A stretch of 64,000 nucleotides of DNA, taken from positions 180,636 to 244,635 of the forward strand of contig VXAY01005611.1 in NCBI GenBank assembly GCA_013399855.1, written 5' to 3'. This document shows positions 13,001 through 24,760 of the stretch, in pieces. The notes under the pieces were generated by a model. It saw nothing but the letters and a program-made list of their open reading frames with translations. It was not told the origin of the DNA and did not search any database. The stretch is from Oxyruncus cristatus (lineage: Eukaryota; Chordata; Aves; Passeriformes; Cotingidae). Each line of letters opens with the position of its first letter. Positions within the stretch are counted from its first letter, which is position 1. A program made the translations under genes and the position numbers.

Positions 13001-16000
13001 GCATAAAGCAAGAAGGTATATTATCACCAGAGTGCTCTATTTGGTCATTTTAACCAATTAAATTGTTTGTTAACTTGGAATAGTGAAAATCTGGGGAGGG
13101 AATGAAAGAAGGGGAACTGGAAAATGCTCTAAGTGGCTGCAGAGAGCCCTGGTTTCTGACAGTATTTAATGTGTTGCAGCAAATAACTTCCTAGGTGTTA
13201 TTTTCATCCTCGATGCAAAAATGTTAGCTTGGAGATGGTATAGTAGCATGGCTTTTACAGAATAATAAAAAACTGGTGTGTAGTCTTAACGGACTAATTC
13301 CTCCATTCTCTTCCTGTTGAAGAGTTTAGTTTAATTTAGAAGCCTGTTTTCTCCTCTTTCTTGGAAGAGCACCAGAACTACCCATTTGACAAATTGTGTT
13401 TAAAATTAAATGAAACTAAGGAATAATAAAGTAACACCTCTCCATCCCATGTCTAAAAAGTCAAGCCATATAATGGCTGTTTTCACTAACCCTCTTTTCA
13501 TATTCAGATCCATCTTCTTATCAGGTTTTTTTCCTTAGCATCTGATTTCTGCCTTTTCAGTGAAAATCAAGATATGTAAAACTGTCCAGTTTTCACTGAT
13601 ATTTTGAAAACTACAGCCTTAATCAAGTATTTCTTTTGGAACTTGCTGATTTCTGCTGTGCATGTCTCAGCTAACAATTACAAATACAAAAGAGGAGTAG
13701 TGTTAACTGAAGTAACATTAAATTAGTTTAATGATTTAAGAGTGTCAAAAGCTACTGTAACTTGATTTCTAGAAACGTTGCTATTATATGTATGAATCCC
13801 CAAAGTTATTAAGCTATTTGTCTGCAGGTTACTTACAGAAATTGAATATACAAGTTCTAGATAGAGAAAAAGGTTTCCTTGTTGACATTCGTTGTAGAAT
13901 ATGGCTTTTGGTGTTATTGAGGAGTGTGGTATGCTTTTTTGGTGTGTGTTTTTTTGTTTTTGTCTGTTTGGTTGTTGTTATTTGTTTTTAAACTGACACA
14001 GTATGTGCCTTGTGGTGTGCAATACAAAATCAACATATAAGTTTTAGTTTTGAACGTGTACACTTACCCTAATCAGTCTTGTACTGTGCCACTTGGCTAC
14101 CTGTAGCTGTTTCCTAAAATTAATTTTTCTTTTTTTCTTGCCTTTATCCTGTCCTTGGGAATGTAAGATAATAGGAAGTTACTTTATCGTGGCTTGATTA
14201 GGTTACTGTCATTTTTGTCTTAAATCAGCCTTTTCTACTGGCTTAACTTCAGTTTCACCACAGCAATTCTTCACTTCCCTCCTCAAGGAAGACCTACAGA
14301 AATACTCACATTGCACTTCACCCTGTAGGCCAACTGCCTTGGACTACATTAAGTCAGTGGCAGGAAGCACTCTGTTCTCTTGAGTAATTGTATCAAAAGG
14401 TGCTTTTTTTTTTTACATTACACCTATTTATCACTTCCAAACTTTCCTTACTCCAGCACCTGAGTATTCTTCCTGCAGTTTAAGGCCGGCATATGTTATC
14501 ACTATGGGCAACGAATTAGAAAGCAGCTAAGAAGTGTCTAATAGTGTAAGTGGATATTTGAGTTCCTGTCTGTTCTTAGGTACTGAGTTTATGCTGAGCT
14601 AAATAATGAGGATTCAGATATGTTATTTTTAAGTTTTTGGGGGAGGGGTCTGATTTTTGCAGTGAGATGCCATTTCAAGCTATATACTTTAGCATTATCT
14701 TAACTTCTTTTTAACAACTCAAAACAAATCAACACAAAGAGCTATTAAATACTTAGCAGAAGAAATGCCATCTTTTCTATACTTTTTTTGATTGATTCTG
14801 CATCTTTGCTCATCAGATTTTCTTCTATGTTGTCTTTCAGATTGAGTCTGAAAGCATGTATTCCTGTAGCTGTGGAAAACTTATTTTCACTATAGGAATA
14901 GATTGCAGTTCTGTGAAACCTAATAATAGGCAAAAAACAACACTAAACCACTAACACAGGTCTCCACTATTATTGTCAATATACGTATGATAATTGTCTC
15001 TGTGTTTTAAAAAAAATAAATCTTTCACCATGACTGAAAGCTGAATAAAAGGAAAATAGATATTCAGCATATTTTCATCTTGTAAAGAAGCAAACCTTTA
15101 TATACCTTTTAACCACATAGGCTGGAGATGTTGTAAGTGGTGGGTTAATGAATCATATTGTGCTCTTCTGGGTCTGTGCAGCTACTTAACCTTCCAATTG
15201 ACTTCTTTTGGAGTATGAGGTCTAGAGTAGAAAGAAAAGTTGCAAAGCTTTATATACATATATCTACATTTTACCTTTCTTTAGTTACCCTACATTCTGG
15301 TCCAAGTTTTTCTTCCTCCCCTTTTGGTGTCTTTCTCTGTATATTTTGAAACTATCTTGGATCTGATCAATATGCCTTACAGCTGAGGTACTTTATATGT
15401 ATTTTATTTTTATATACACATACACACCCGTTTATAGCTGGGCTTGTCATGATGTGAGTCACAGAGGAAAACCTTCCCAGGATGTTCAGCCCAGTCCACA
15501 GACCAGCTGGAGTGCAGGAAATTCCAAACTGGCGATTAAACTAGATAAAAAAAAACTTGGGTTCAGTGACATAAATTACCTGTGTTTTTTGACTTGATGA
15601 CAAAACTCTGTCGCTAACCAAGTATAGAGCAGAAGACTGACTACAAACTCTTTGGAACTATTTGTGGTGTAGCTGTGTTCGTACGCTTTGTAGTCTCTTT
15701 TCCATAGTTGCTCTCCCTGTCCTAAGATCATTAATCACAGACTGTTGGACAACAGCCATGAATGACTAGCATCCCTAGAACACAGCTTTGTTTAAAACAT
15801 TCACAATTTTTTTTCCTCACCAGCGATGCAGATATGGCATCGTCTTCCCGTGATGTATAAGTACAGCCATTTTCTTATCATGTGTTCTAGTCGTAATCTA
15901 GTTGGTTAACTTTGATGGAGGCTCATTATTCTCTCCTTCTTCTTGAGTATGTAAGACTAATAGAGCGTAACATGAATTTTAATTGCCTGGGTTTTTTTAA

Positions 16001-18555
16001 ACACTGGACTGTAATTGCAGAATATGAATATGGCGAAATACAATAATCCCTTTAAGCAGCACTAATGCTGTGCCAGTAGAATATGCATCATCTTGAATTG
16101 CTTAGTTAAACCTGAAATACAGCATCCTGTACCGCTACTGTCTGATCATGGGAGTAAACTAATACTTTAATTTCTGTCTGGGAAGGTGGAGTTTATTAAA
16201 TATATTGATAATATGTAATTTCTATAAATGTACTTCTCAAAGACATAATTAACTTGGTAATAACCTCCTTCCAGTCCTGTTACCACTGCAAACTGAACAT
16301 GAAAGAAGGGGACCCAGCTGTCTATGCAGAACGTGCCGGATATGACAAATTGTGGCACCCAGCTTGTTTTGTCTGTTGCACCTGCAGTGAACTTCTAGTA
16401 GATATGATCTATTTCTGGAAGAATGGTAACCTGTACTGTGGAAGACACTATTGTGATAGTGAAAAACCCCGCTGTGCTGGATGCGATGAGGTAGGAAATA
16501 TTCTAGTCTCTTCTTGTAGGGTGCAGGTTTGTTCCCCTGGGAAGTGATTAGTATTTTTAGTAAAACATTTCAGTGCAGGGAGAGGATATGCCTTCACTAG
16601 CTTTAGCTGATAGTAGTTGCAAAGAACCTAAACTGGTATGGGTACTGCACATTTAGGAAGATCCATAGCTTTCTTTGGATTTGGTGGGGATTTTGCACTG
16701 TCTACAGGGACATAGGATGTGATATGTGAGGGCAGATGCTTCCTGCAAGTCCCAGTGGTGCAGTTCCTTGCTCATGATTGGCACCAGGGGCTGAACCGAC
16801 TCTGGACAGCACACAGGGAACAGTCCGCCTGGGGCCTCTGGCATCTGCGGGCTCTTAGTGAACGGCATGGAGGCTTTTGGGAAACAGTCAAACAATGCTG
16901 GAACCACCGGGAGTTCCTTGAAAATTACAAAACATCCTGAGGCTAGACACAGTAAAAGAGATCCTGTTCAAATGAATGTATTTGTTTATATCTTCCTCAT
17001 AGCTAATATTCAGCAATGAATATACTCAGGCGGAAGGTCAAAACTGGCATCTGAAACACTTCTGCTGTTTTGATTGTGATTGTGTTTTGGCTGGAGAAAT
17101 CTATGTAGTGGTGAATGACAAGCCAGTCTGCAAATCCTGCTACGTGAAGAACCACGCTGAGGTGAGGTCCTTACTAACATCGTAGTGCTGAGAAGGTGGG
17201 GAACATCTATGGAGCTTGAAATTCTTAGTTTTTCCCAGCGTTGGAATATCTGAAGAGTATAAATTGAATGTATGTTTGGGCTTGAGTCAGTGATCTTTTT
17301 CCCCTTTGTTAAAAAAAAAAAATACCCAAACTTAAAATCAGATAAGTATTTTGTCAGTTTATAAACTTAAATAAAAGCCACTGCCAGAGGAGGAAAGTTG
17401 ATGGAAAAATACCTTGATCTTAGCCAGTGGTGAAGCAGGACTTGATAACAGAAGGAGCAAAGTCCGTGAAGATAAGTGATGCTGCCAAATGTTTAGTTCT
17501 TGTCAATTGTAGTTCATTGAGACTGGTGGCAATCAATTTTAGCTGATCTGGTTAAAGCCTGTAATGGCAACTGAAATCTAAGTACTTTGTTTCTTTGTTT
17601 TTCTAACCACGTGAGATATAAAGGAGAGTGAAGGACAGGATAAAGCTAGAAGTTTGGGGAAAAATGGTGGTTCTCAATTCATGGTTATGATGGAAACTAA
17701 CCTGAGATGATGGTCCATTTGTATCGTATCAGTGAACTAGGTGCTAGTTGGGAGTTCAGCCTAATGTGCATTAAACTGTTTATATAGTGAATAGAGAGAA
17801 AAATAATTATCTCTAGCTGGCACTTAATAATCATCTGAGGTAGGTATGAGGAATTGTCTTTTGGAGAGGCTTTTTTTTCTTAAAACATTAACTTGCTTAA
17901 TCTGAATGATAATTTGTAACCAACCAGATTTAAAGGTTAATAACATCCAAGACTTTCTAATAGCATTTAATTATTTGTCATTGCTGTACAGCTGTCAGTG
18001 CATGGGAAGATTTGTAACTAATCTCTTCAGATGTATAGGTTAATATATTAAGATCTGTGCTGTTTGACACAACAGGTTTTTATGATTATTTGGATATTGG
18101 GAAATCTTAACCATCCTAATTGTCTAAGTTTAGTCCCAGCAGCAGGTAATTTCTTGTGTCCATTTTATTATGTTGTGTCCTCGACTGAATTCTAATTGGA
18201 ATGCTGCTTTAAAAATAAGTTTCCATCTTTTGATTTTTTTCCTTATTTAAAAGGCTTCTTTTAACACCTCTCTTTTCCAAAAGCATTTAAGAATTCCAGC
18301 TTTTATTGGACTTGAAGAGAGCACATGTATGCTTCATTTAAGTGTTGTTTTATTTCTAAACAGATCTGCCAAGGCTGTCATAATGCTATAGATCCAGAAG
18401 TTCAGCGTGTGACGTACAACAACTTCAACTGGCATGCTACTCAGGAATGCTTCCTATGTTCCTGTTGCAGCAAGTGTCTAATTGACCAGAAGTTCATACC
18501 TGTGGAAGGGATGGTTTTCTGCTCAGTGGAATGTAAGAAAAAGATGATGTCATAA
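991..18555 (+). CDS. TES: TES (testin), PET and triple-LIM scaffold protein; exons 2-7 of 7
   Basis: Joined exons 991-1076, 11121-11373, 12647-12982, 16275-16490, 17003-17161 and 18364-18555 give one open frame of 413 codons plus stop, with AG acceptors and GT donors at every junction. The product matches vertebrate testin along its length: Cys-rich N-terminus, PET domain (about residues 90-200), a variable linker, then three LIM zinc-finger domains. Numbering assumes nine residues from an upstream exon outside the window, giving 422 residues against 421 in human. From family knowledge, testin sits at focal adhesions, along stress fibres and at cell contacts, binds zyxin, talin and actin-related partners, and its third LIM domain binds the EVH1 domain of Mena; human TES is a candidate tumour suppressor. 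The frame is intact and all zinc-ligand positions are present, so the gene looks functional. The identity is very secure; only exon 1 and the promoter are missing. Confidence 0.97.
1943..1963. repeat. (TC)n microsatellite
   Basis: About ten TC dinucleotides in a row, inside the LTR. Confidence 0.95.
2401..2490. repeat. 45-bp tandem duplication inside the LTR
   Basis: Two adjacent copies (2401-2445 and 2446-2490) both begin TGCTCCGGCACA and both contain TTCATGAGCTGCA. They differ at a few positions, so the duplication is not recent. Confidence 0.85.
4500..4995 (-). mobile_element. decayed ERV LTR, antisense in TES intron 2
   Basis: Segments such as CCAGCCGGCAGCTAAGCACC (near 4531), the TATA-containing stretch near 4805 and the stretch around 4900-4935 (including TTGACTTTGTG and GTGCTCAGCAATA) match, by recall, an abundant avian LTR family. 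On the minus strand the sequence has a TATATAAAG box at about 4804-4812, which sets the orientation. The ends are eroded and no target duplication is clear, so the borders are approximate. No internal retroviral gene is present. Confidence 0.65.
5060..5084. repeat. GC-rich hairpin
   Basis: Arms GGGCAGTGT and ACACTGCCC flank a 7-base loop just downstream of the decayed LTR in intron 2. Confidence 0.85.
6153..6950 (+). mobile_element. CR1 LINE 3' fragment (5'-truncated, internally deleted)
   Basis: A 147-codon open segment (6165-6608) carries the C-terminal end of the CR1 ORF2 reverse-transcriptase protein, with blocks such as [24 protein letters not shown] and [13 protein letters not shown]. 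Non-coding homology continues in other frames through an ELGLFS-type region to the typical tail GGTCCCTTCCTATCACAGAATGG. A deletion near 6775-6795 joins the NRTR region to the LP-REVVE region. The catalytic motif lies upstream of the truncation, so this copy is dead. It lies in sense within TES intron 2. Confidence 0.92.
7666..7685. repeat. inverted repeat with two GTTAAC cores
   Basis: Arms GGTGTTAAC and GTTAACACC are separated by GT, giving perfect 9-bp arms in TES intron 2. The core resembles paired HNF1-like half sites, but no function is shown. Confidence 0.85.
9698..9814. promoter_or_regulatory. pair of identical E-box sites (CACGTGACCAG)
   Basis: The 11-mer CACGTGACCAG occurs at 9698-9708 and again, same strand, at 9804-9814 in TES intron 2. 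CACGTGAC is the type of site bound by MITF/TFE-family and related bHLH-zip factors. Function is an inference only. Confidence 0.35.
11121..11373 (+). CDS. TES: TES exon 3 (Cys-rich region and start of PET domain)
   Basis: The acceptor TGAATTTCAG precedes 11121 and the donor GTAAGTC follows 11373. It completes Arg38 and encodes residues 39-122, beginning [14 protein letters not shown], with Cys41, Cys44 and Cys46 completing the N-terminal cysteine cluster. The rest leads into the PET domain. By recall it is nearly identical to mammalian testin here. Confidence 0.96.
11728..11740. other. assembly gap (13 N)
   Basis: Thirteen Ns sit between a run of A (11706-11727) and a run of C followed by A/C-rich sequence. 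The gap falls in intron 3 and does not affect coding sequence. Confidence 0.99.
11741..11862. repeat. A/C-rich low-complexity tract (CAAA/CAAAC-like)
   Basis: About 120 bases made almost only of A and C, with many CAAAC, CAACAA and CCAAAC units, next to the gap. Together with the preceding poly(A) it is a low-complexity block that is probably hard to sequence. Confidence 0.9.
12647..12982 (+). CDS. TES: TES exon 4 (PET domain and linker)
   Basis: The acceptor TTATTCAG precedes 12647 and the donor GTAAGTAT follows 12982. It encodes residues 123-234 in phase 0. The first two thirds are the well-conserved PET domain, which in testin takes part in intramolecular contact with the LIM region. The last 35 or so residues (acidic, Asn/Ser-rich, including [12 protein letters not shown]) are the fast-evolving linker before LIM1. 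Confidence 0.96.
12983..16274 (+). other. TES: TES intron 4
   Basis: A 3292-base phase 0 intron, AT-rich. A T/G-rich low-complexity run lies near 13930-13990 and a TA/CA-rich run near 15395-15430. No mobile element or exon was recognised. Confidence 0.93.
16275..16490 (+). CDS. TES: TES exon 5 (LIM1 and first Cys pair of LIM2)
   Basis: The acceptor CCTTCCAG precedes 16275 and the donor GTAGGAAA follows 16490. It encodes residues 235-306. The LIM1 ligands are all visible: Cys236, Cys239, His262 and Cys265 in the first finger, then Cys268, Cys271, Cys289 and His292 in the second. Cys301 and Cys304 open LIM2, so that domain is split across an intron, as in other vertebrate TES genes. Confidence 0.97.
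16491..17002 (+). other. TES: TES intron 5
   Basis: A 512-base phase 0 intron. A GC-richer stretch at about 16720-16925 stands out from the AT-rich flanks and may be an insertion. I do not recognise its origin. Confidence 0.93.
17003..17161 (+). CDS. TES: TES exon 6 (LIM2)
   Basis: The acceptor TCCTCATAG precedes 17003 and the donor GTGAGGTC follows 17161. It encodes residues 307-359 in phase 0. It supplies His322 and His325 for the first finger of LIM2 and Cys328, Cys331, Cys349 and Cys352 for the second. Intron 5, only 512 bases, separates it from exon 5. Confidence 0.97.
17162..18363 (+). other. TES: TES intron 6
   Basis: A 1202-base phase 0 intron, AT-rich, with a short poly(A) near 17311. 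No repeat or exon was recognised. Confidence 0.93.
18364..18555 (+). CDS. TES: TES exon 7, coding part (LIM3 and stop)
   Basis: The acceptor TTTCTAAACAG precedes 18364. It encodes residues 360-422 and ends at TAA (18553-18555). The LIM3 ligands are Cys361, Cys364, His383 and Cys388, then Cys391, Cys394, Cys412 and Cys416. In mammalian testin this LIM domain is the one that binds the EVH1 domain of Mena. The open frame extends upstream to 18325, but that part is intronic. Confidence 0.97.
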   Translation: MCQGCHNAIDPEVQRVTYNNFNWHATQECFLCSCCSKCLIDQKFIPVEGMVFCSVECKKKMMS

Positions 18556-19845
18556 GAGAAGACATGCACAGAACCAACCAAGCATTGCTGTGTTCCAAAG
18601 GCTCTTGCATTTCTACTGTAAAATATATAATATCAGGGCATTTAAAGTTATTGAAAGTATTAAATAGCAATTCCCAAAGATTTTTTCTTTTTTTTTTTTG
18701 GAATGACTAAAACTTCCTATGTAATCTTCATTTCTTAACTACAATAATACCTTCTTTTTTGGAATACTGTTCCTGACTAATTTCAAATTACTTCGTATCC
18801 CATGAAATATAAGAAAAAATGTGTTATGAACTACATACGCTTTAAAGGAGCTCTTCACTGTGAAGGATCTTTTTGCTGCATCTTGTCTAATAGAACAAGA
18901 AAATGTGAAAATGCTCCAATTTATCTTGGTTTGTATGATAAATGTAGCTCTTACACCTCTGGTTTCACTAATTTATCATTTTTATAGTTTCCCTGCTTTC
19001 ATCAAGCACTTTAGACAAAATGATCAGTTTTACTGCCATGCATGGCTTTGTTCACCTGACCTCAAGTATGCAGGGAGAATGACACTTAAAAAAAATTTAC
19101 CTGTAATCATTTGCTTGGTTTTGACCTATGGGTTCTTGAAGGGTAGTAACTACTCTTACATGTAGTTTTGAAAGCAACTCCACCAATAGAAAACTGTGTT
19201 GGCTCGTGTTTCTCTCTTACAATTGTTCATGCTTGGAAAAGTTTTAATTTTATGAATACTGAAGTTAGGTTATGGACTGGGGGGAGAGTGTTGGTGTTAG
19301 AAAATAAGAGCAGGTCTTGCCTAGATTTAAAAAAAAAAAAAATCCACCAGGAGTAGTGTGTCACTCTTAGCCTTTCTGCACTGGCTTCTGTTTTATTTAA
19401 TGAATGTTCTTTTCATAAATTGTGCCTTCTGTCAGAGGGATGTGGCACACAGTCCTGTATGCATTTCCAAGAATGTATTTCTTCAAAAGGATCCTGCTTA
19501 GTCTTTTGATTTTTAGGTTCTTAACCAAAGCGCAAGGAAGCCTTTCCCAGAAGAATTCAGTATTTGAGCAAAAAATTCACAGTTGTGTATTACCTTTGCT
19601 TAGTAGATAAACCAAATGTGGGCTATTTCTTTTTCTTAAGACAGATTTCTTTAATTACAGATCTACAGTGAAACCTTTTAGTTATCTTTGTGCCAAACAG
19701 TGAATGGGGAGTCTTTGGCCTAAAAAAATAATAAAATAGCTAATTTCTAAAAAAAGCTATGCAAGTCTTATGTTCAACTCTTTTAAGTTTTATGGTGGCT
19801 GTATTGTAACACTTACAAATAAAATTAGTGTTGTTCACTGAAGTT
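18556..19845 (+). other. TES: TES 3' untranslated region
   Basis: This AT-rich sequence runs from the TES stop codon to the first strong cleavage signal, about 1.3 kb, which suits a vertebrate TES transcript. It has several ATTTA-type motifs and T-runs (for example 18680-18700) that could bind 3'-UTR regulators. Short open frames in it do not resemble known proteins. The end is inferred from the AATAAA at 19818. Confidence 0.8.
19818..19823 (+). terminator. TES polyadenylation signal (AATAAA), probable main site
   Basis: A canonical AATAAA is followed 10-40 bases later by a T/G-rich stretch (GTGTTGTTCACTG, then TTGTC and TTCTTGTTG), the usual arrangement for cleavage near 19840. Confidence 0.75.
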
Positions 19846-20081
19846 GTCTCCTAATTCTGTTCTTGTTGAATCCCCTTCTGGGGAGGCAAAGAGGAGGGGA
19901 AATGTTTCCATACTTTTCTTTGATCTGGATGTTGTTTCCAAAAAACTTAAGGCAGTGTTACTGTACAGTGCTTCCTGTCTTGTGTAACATTGTTGATGTG
20001 CTTTTAGGTGCAAAACAGTTGTCTTGTTCCAACAAATACACAACTCAGAACTCAGTGTTAAAATAGTTTATGTGAACAAAA

Positions 20082-20087
20082 AATAAA
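20082..20087 (+). terminator. second AATAAA, possible distal TES poly(A) site
   Basis: A second canonical hexamer lies 264 bases past the first. Its downstream T/G-rich element is weaker, so it is at most an alternative distal site. Confidence 0.35.
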
Positions 20088-20089
20088 GA

Positions 20090-23000
20090 CATTGTATGGG
20101 AAATTTTTAATTCACACAGGTGAGTTAGTGTGCTGAGAAAGTAAAGTGCATTGTGATCCTTTGAGTACTGCAAAAATGAGAGTGCTGTGAGATACATACT
20201 TTACTTGTTGTCTAAGTTAAGAATCGAGTTTTATGTCCATGTTCTGGAAGCCTGTACAGCTTTTCTGAGGGTTCCTCAGAGTGTACAAAAAAAGTATATG
20301 TATTTCAGCTCATGCCAACAGGGCTATATTCTTACCAGTTTTGCAGTTTTAACCAAGGAAAATCAGGAAGTCTCAGTAAGAGAAGGTTTTTCCATATAAA
20401 TGCTACTTAACCTCTAGCAGGTTACGTACCTTAACCTGTACAGGAGGGTACAGGTGGAGGGTGGGATAAGGTCTTATTTAATCAATATCTACATGGATGG
20501 ATTAATAGTGACTGGGGTTTGTATCTTGAATACATCTGTCCTCACCCAGTCACTAACATCTATTCTTGAAGATGAAGCTGACCTCTATAAAGAACTCTGA
20601 AAAGCTGTTGTGCACCTTTCCCCACCCTTCCCTTGCCACCCTGTGTAACAGCTTTCTCCTCAGCATGATTGCTTGCATTGATGGCAGTCTTACTTTTCAC
20701 TTTAAATCTTGTATTTAAACTTCATTATCGTGGAACCTTCATTCAAAAGGGCGAGCGGGAGCTACCTCAGAGCTCACTCATTCCATCAAGACAGAATTGC
20801 TAAAGAAACTGATGTCAAACCAAACATCGCAAGAGTCCATCAACTTCTGGGACTGACTTTTTCCATACCTCTCCTGAAGCATGTTGGCTTGCTGGCTTAA
20901 GCTAGCTCTCTCCTTGAGAATCTTGCTTGCTTGATCCCTTCTGGCTCTTCTCCCTGGAACCTGATGCTTGTAGGTGTTTCTGCTGTGGGGTAGCCAAAGT
21001 TTAATTTCTGTTCATCTAGAAATTGGAAAGGATCATATCATAGGAAGGTCAAGTGTAATGTGCAGGTGATATGGAGAGGAGATGAAGATACTGCTGTGTG
21101 ACTACACAATAGATCAGGAGATGATTAGGAGTGCTAAACTGTTTTTGTAATAAGGTCGGAAGGAATTTATGTTCCTGCCAATAATGCTTTTTGTGTTAGC
21201 TGAAAGATTTGTCAACATACTGAAGCTTGAAAACAAGCATTAAGGAGATTTCATTCTGTCACTGTCATAATGAAAAAATTGGCAGTTAAGTGTTGAATTT
21301 TTTCCTCTTGTATTTTTTGGCTATTTTATGAGAGGTCCCTTTGGATCTATTTATCTTAGTAAGTTAAGAATAGAAGCTGGAAGCTTCTACATACTTCAGT
21401 AATAAAAATATATACTTTGCAGATGAAATTTTGAACTCTATGAACATTGAAGTTATTTGCTTAAGAGTAGAATTTTGTTCTTAAGAAAATCTTACAAGAA
21501 CTCATTTTAACAACAAAATCTATCTATTTAAGGAATGGTTATCCTGTGGGTCTATTTCCTATGGTGGAAATAACCTGTAACACTGAGTTTTGGATTGCAT
21601 CTCAAACTTAGTATGGTTATACATATGCTAGAAATAAAAGAAAAATATACTTTAAGCAGGGTTTATATGTATGTTTTACCTCTGGAAGTCTAAGGTTTGT
21701 GTCTCTTAAAATACATGCTAATGAGCAACTCAGCGACTTCTCATTTGCTTGCAGAATCCTCTGTTTTGAGTTTTGCAGAACACAGTTAATGGTATAAAGG
21801 AAAATTATCTGACTTGGAAGTAATGACCATTAAGCACACTTGAGGTGCTTGGACAATCTAGACCATCTGTTTCCAGAAGAACTGGTGAGGTGGCAGTATG
21901 TTACCATTTTGCTCAACAGCCTCTGCCAAATTTAGCACAGGTTTGGAATGTTAGAGCTAGAAATGGGTGGCAAAGGGGAGGTTGGCAGTCAGGAAAGGGT
22001 CAACATTTCAACAAGCAGCAAGCTCTCTAAGGGAGGAGGGCCATAACGGCTGTACTAAGAGACAGGATGAAAGGAGCTTATATGAGTATGAAGCAGTTCA
22101 AGGGCAGAAATTCATAATTTTTACAGAGTGTCCTCAGGTCCAGGGCATGCTATGCCACCAAAGCAGTGTCCCATATCTTGTGGCATCTCAGTGGGAAGCC
22201 ATCATAAAAATCACCTCTACAAGAGCAGACCTCTGAGCCAGTGTTATCTCCTTTCCCAGCCCAAGCAAAACACTGTCAGGGAAGATTCCAGTCTGATTCA
22301 CGTCAATATGTATGAATGCTTTTGTGAGATGAAAAAGGGTGTGAGAGGCCAGTAGAAAATCTTTGGCTAGGTCTCCACAACTCTTGTCAGGATTGTGGAG
22401 TGCCCTGTTTTATGCTAGAACTGACAGGAACCCAGTCCAACTGCTCCCCACATACCCCCCCCCAAGGTGCATTGAGCATAAATGTTATTTTCATTATAGT
22501 GTTTGGTGTGAAACATGGGGGAAGGGGGGGAGGGTATTCACCTTCTTTTATGTCTCTGTATGAGTGAAGTATTTGCTTCCTGAAGTGGGAAGTCTGGATT
22601 CAGGGCTCTCCTGAAGTGTTTCAGGTCTAAATTCTGCCTCACACCTTCGGGGAGAATGTCCCAGCCATCAAGCTGTGGTGTCAACTCCAGGTAAACAGCT
22701 TTCATGCCATCTGTTGTAGGTAGACTGTAACTACACATATACAACTACTGATTTTTAATGTTAGCTGAAATGTGCCATTAAAATTGTATTCCTGTGTCAT
22801 TAGCAGTCAGCAGCGAGTAGGATCACACAGAAGTAAACTTGGTGATTTTTGTCTTGCAAGTTGCTGTTTGCTAATGGTATAAAGTTGGAGCCTCTCTACA
22901 CTTAAAAAGGTTGTAATCACTCACCCACATTCATGTAGTGCATCTACTACCCTATTGCTTCAAAGTGCTAAGGCTCTAAAAAGTCTATAGCCCAGGGCCT

Positions 23001-24225
23001 TCTGACTGTGCCTTTACACAATCTTTCAGTAAATGAATAAATTGAGTTTGTTAATTAAGCATAATTAACTTAATAGTAAGTACTTAATAAAGGTGAGTGC
23101 ACTGCCAAAGAGGTCCTAGGAGTAGGTGTTAAATAGAAAGCATATCATCTATATGTCATCAAGTACTGAAAATAACATACTCATTTTTTTCCATGTCTTT
23201 ATTAACAAAAGGATGGGTAAAGGAGCTTTAGGGAATTAAAGTCCAAAATCATATGATCCAGGCTAGGCTCGGATTGTAGATAGCCACCCTATGTTCACAG
23301 TCTAACCCAAAAACTGGCCCAGATAGGATTTACCTCTGGTAAGCGCCCAGGTAGTACCTGATTGACTGTGCTACCACCAGAGCAGCAGTGTCGAGTTAGG
23401 TGTTTGCTATGAGCAATCACAACAAAATATAACAGATCAGCTTACTCCATTGCCTCCCCCATAAATAAGGGAAAAGAAAATGAAATAAGAGGATGTTTCT
23501 GCTACAAATTAAACCCAGCATTGTTGTAAAAAACCTTTGCACCCAGTTTATGAGAAACTAGTCAATTTAAGTATTTGTTAACTTTTCGTTTGTTAAAAAA
23601 AAAAGAAATAGTGTGACAGTAAAGCATCAAGAGTATTTATTGGTTGCCCTGGATGAGTTGTTTACATGAATAAAGACTTGGTTTTTATGTTGGCAGTAAC
23701 TGAACTATTGGAAGCATCACCTGATGTTCCTCGATTCCCCAGCAGATGCCGTCTGTGCTGCATTCTGCACACGGGCTGCGGCATCCACAGGACAGGGCCC
23801 GGAAAAACAGCAGGAAAATAAATTTTGGACTGAAAGCGATGTTCTTACAGCTTTAAGAAAGGAGCAAGCTGAGGATGGGGCCATATGTCCAGGTGGCAAT
23901 GCAGAAGTGGATAACAGCGTGATCAGGAATTTGGATAGGAGGAGGAGACACAGGAGACGTATTTTAGAATAAACATGAGTAGAGGGAGAAAAAAGTGCGA
24001 TAAGCCAGATGGGATAATGTTGAATCATGGAGACACTCCGAAATAATTTTGACTTACCCGTAAAAAGTAGAAAACATAAAGTTCAATTACTCTGAAAAAG
24101 AAAGGTTAGTTGCTATGGTTAGAAATCAAAAACATGGAGGTAGGAAACAGGCTGCAATAACCAAGGTTGTGAGATAAGGAGAGGAAAATGTCCAGGGGAC
24201 AGATGATGAGGAAAATTTGTTCTTC
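20090..24225. other. intergenic, downstream of TES
   Basis: AT-rich sequence without recognised genes or mobile elements. An AT-rich inverted repeat (GTTAATTA and TAATTAAC) lies near 23050. A somewhat GC-richer patch at about 23730-23950 shows no recognisable protein. Confidence 0.7.
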
Positions 24226-24760
24226 AGCCCTGATGAGGCCATATCAGGTGTTCTGTGTCCAGTTCTGGGCTCCTTGATACAAAAGACATGGAGCTCCTGG
24301 AGTGGGTCCGGTGGAGGGCAACAAACATAATTAAGAGTCTGGAGCATTTCTTTTACAAGGAAAGGCTGAGGGAACTGGGACTATTCAGCCTGAAGAAGAG
24401 ATGACTGAGAAGGGACCTCATGCTTACCTATAAGTATCTGAAGGGAGGGTGACAAGAGGATGGAGCCAGGCTCTTCTCGGTGGTGCCAACAATGGGACAG
24501 GAGGCAACAGACAGAAACTGATGCACAGGAAGTTCTATCTGGATATGAGGAAGAAATTCTTTACTGTGTGGGTGACCACGCGCTGGAACAGGTTGCCCAG
24601 AGAGGTTGTGGAGCCTCCCTCACCGGAGATATTCAAAAACCATCTGGACGCAATCCTGTGCCGTGTATTCTAGGATGACATTCCTTGAGCATGGAGATTG
24701 GACCACATGGCCTACTGTGATCCCTTCCAACCTTATCCATTCTGCAATTCTGTGATTCAG
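24226..24760 (+). mobile_element. CR1 LINE 3' fragment
   Basis: The sequence starts inside the last part of ORF2 ([17 protein letters not shown] reading) and runs through the LFSLKK, YKYLKGG and [15 protein letters not shown] blocks. It ends with the 3' tail GATCCCTTCCAACCTTATCC and CTGTGATTC. Frameshifts and stops break the reading frame. Only the last 0.5 kb of the element is present, as usual for 5'-truncated CR1 copies. Confidence 0.92.

Noticed and set aside
18325..18363. Extension of TES exon 7 upstream of 18364
   Set aside because: The frame is open, but the TTTCTAAACAG acceptor and testin homology both begin at 18364.
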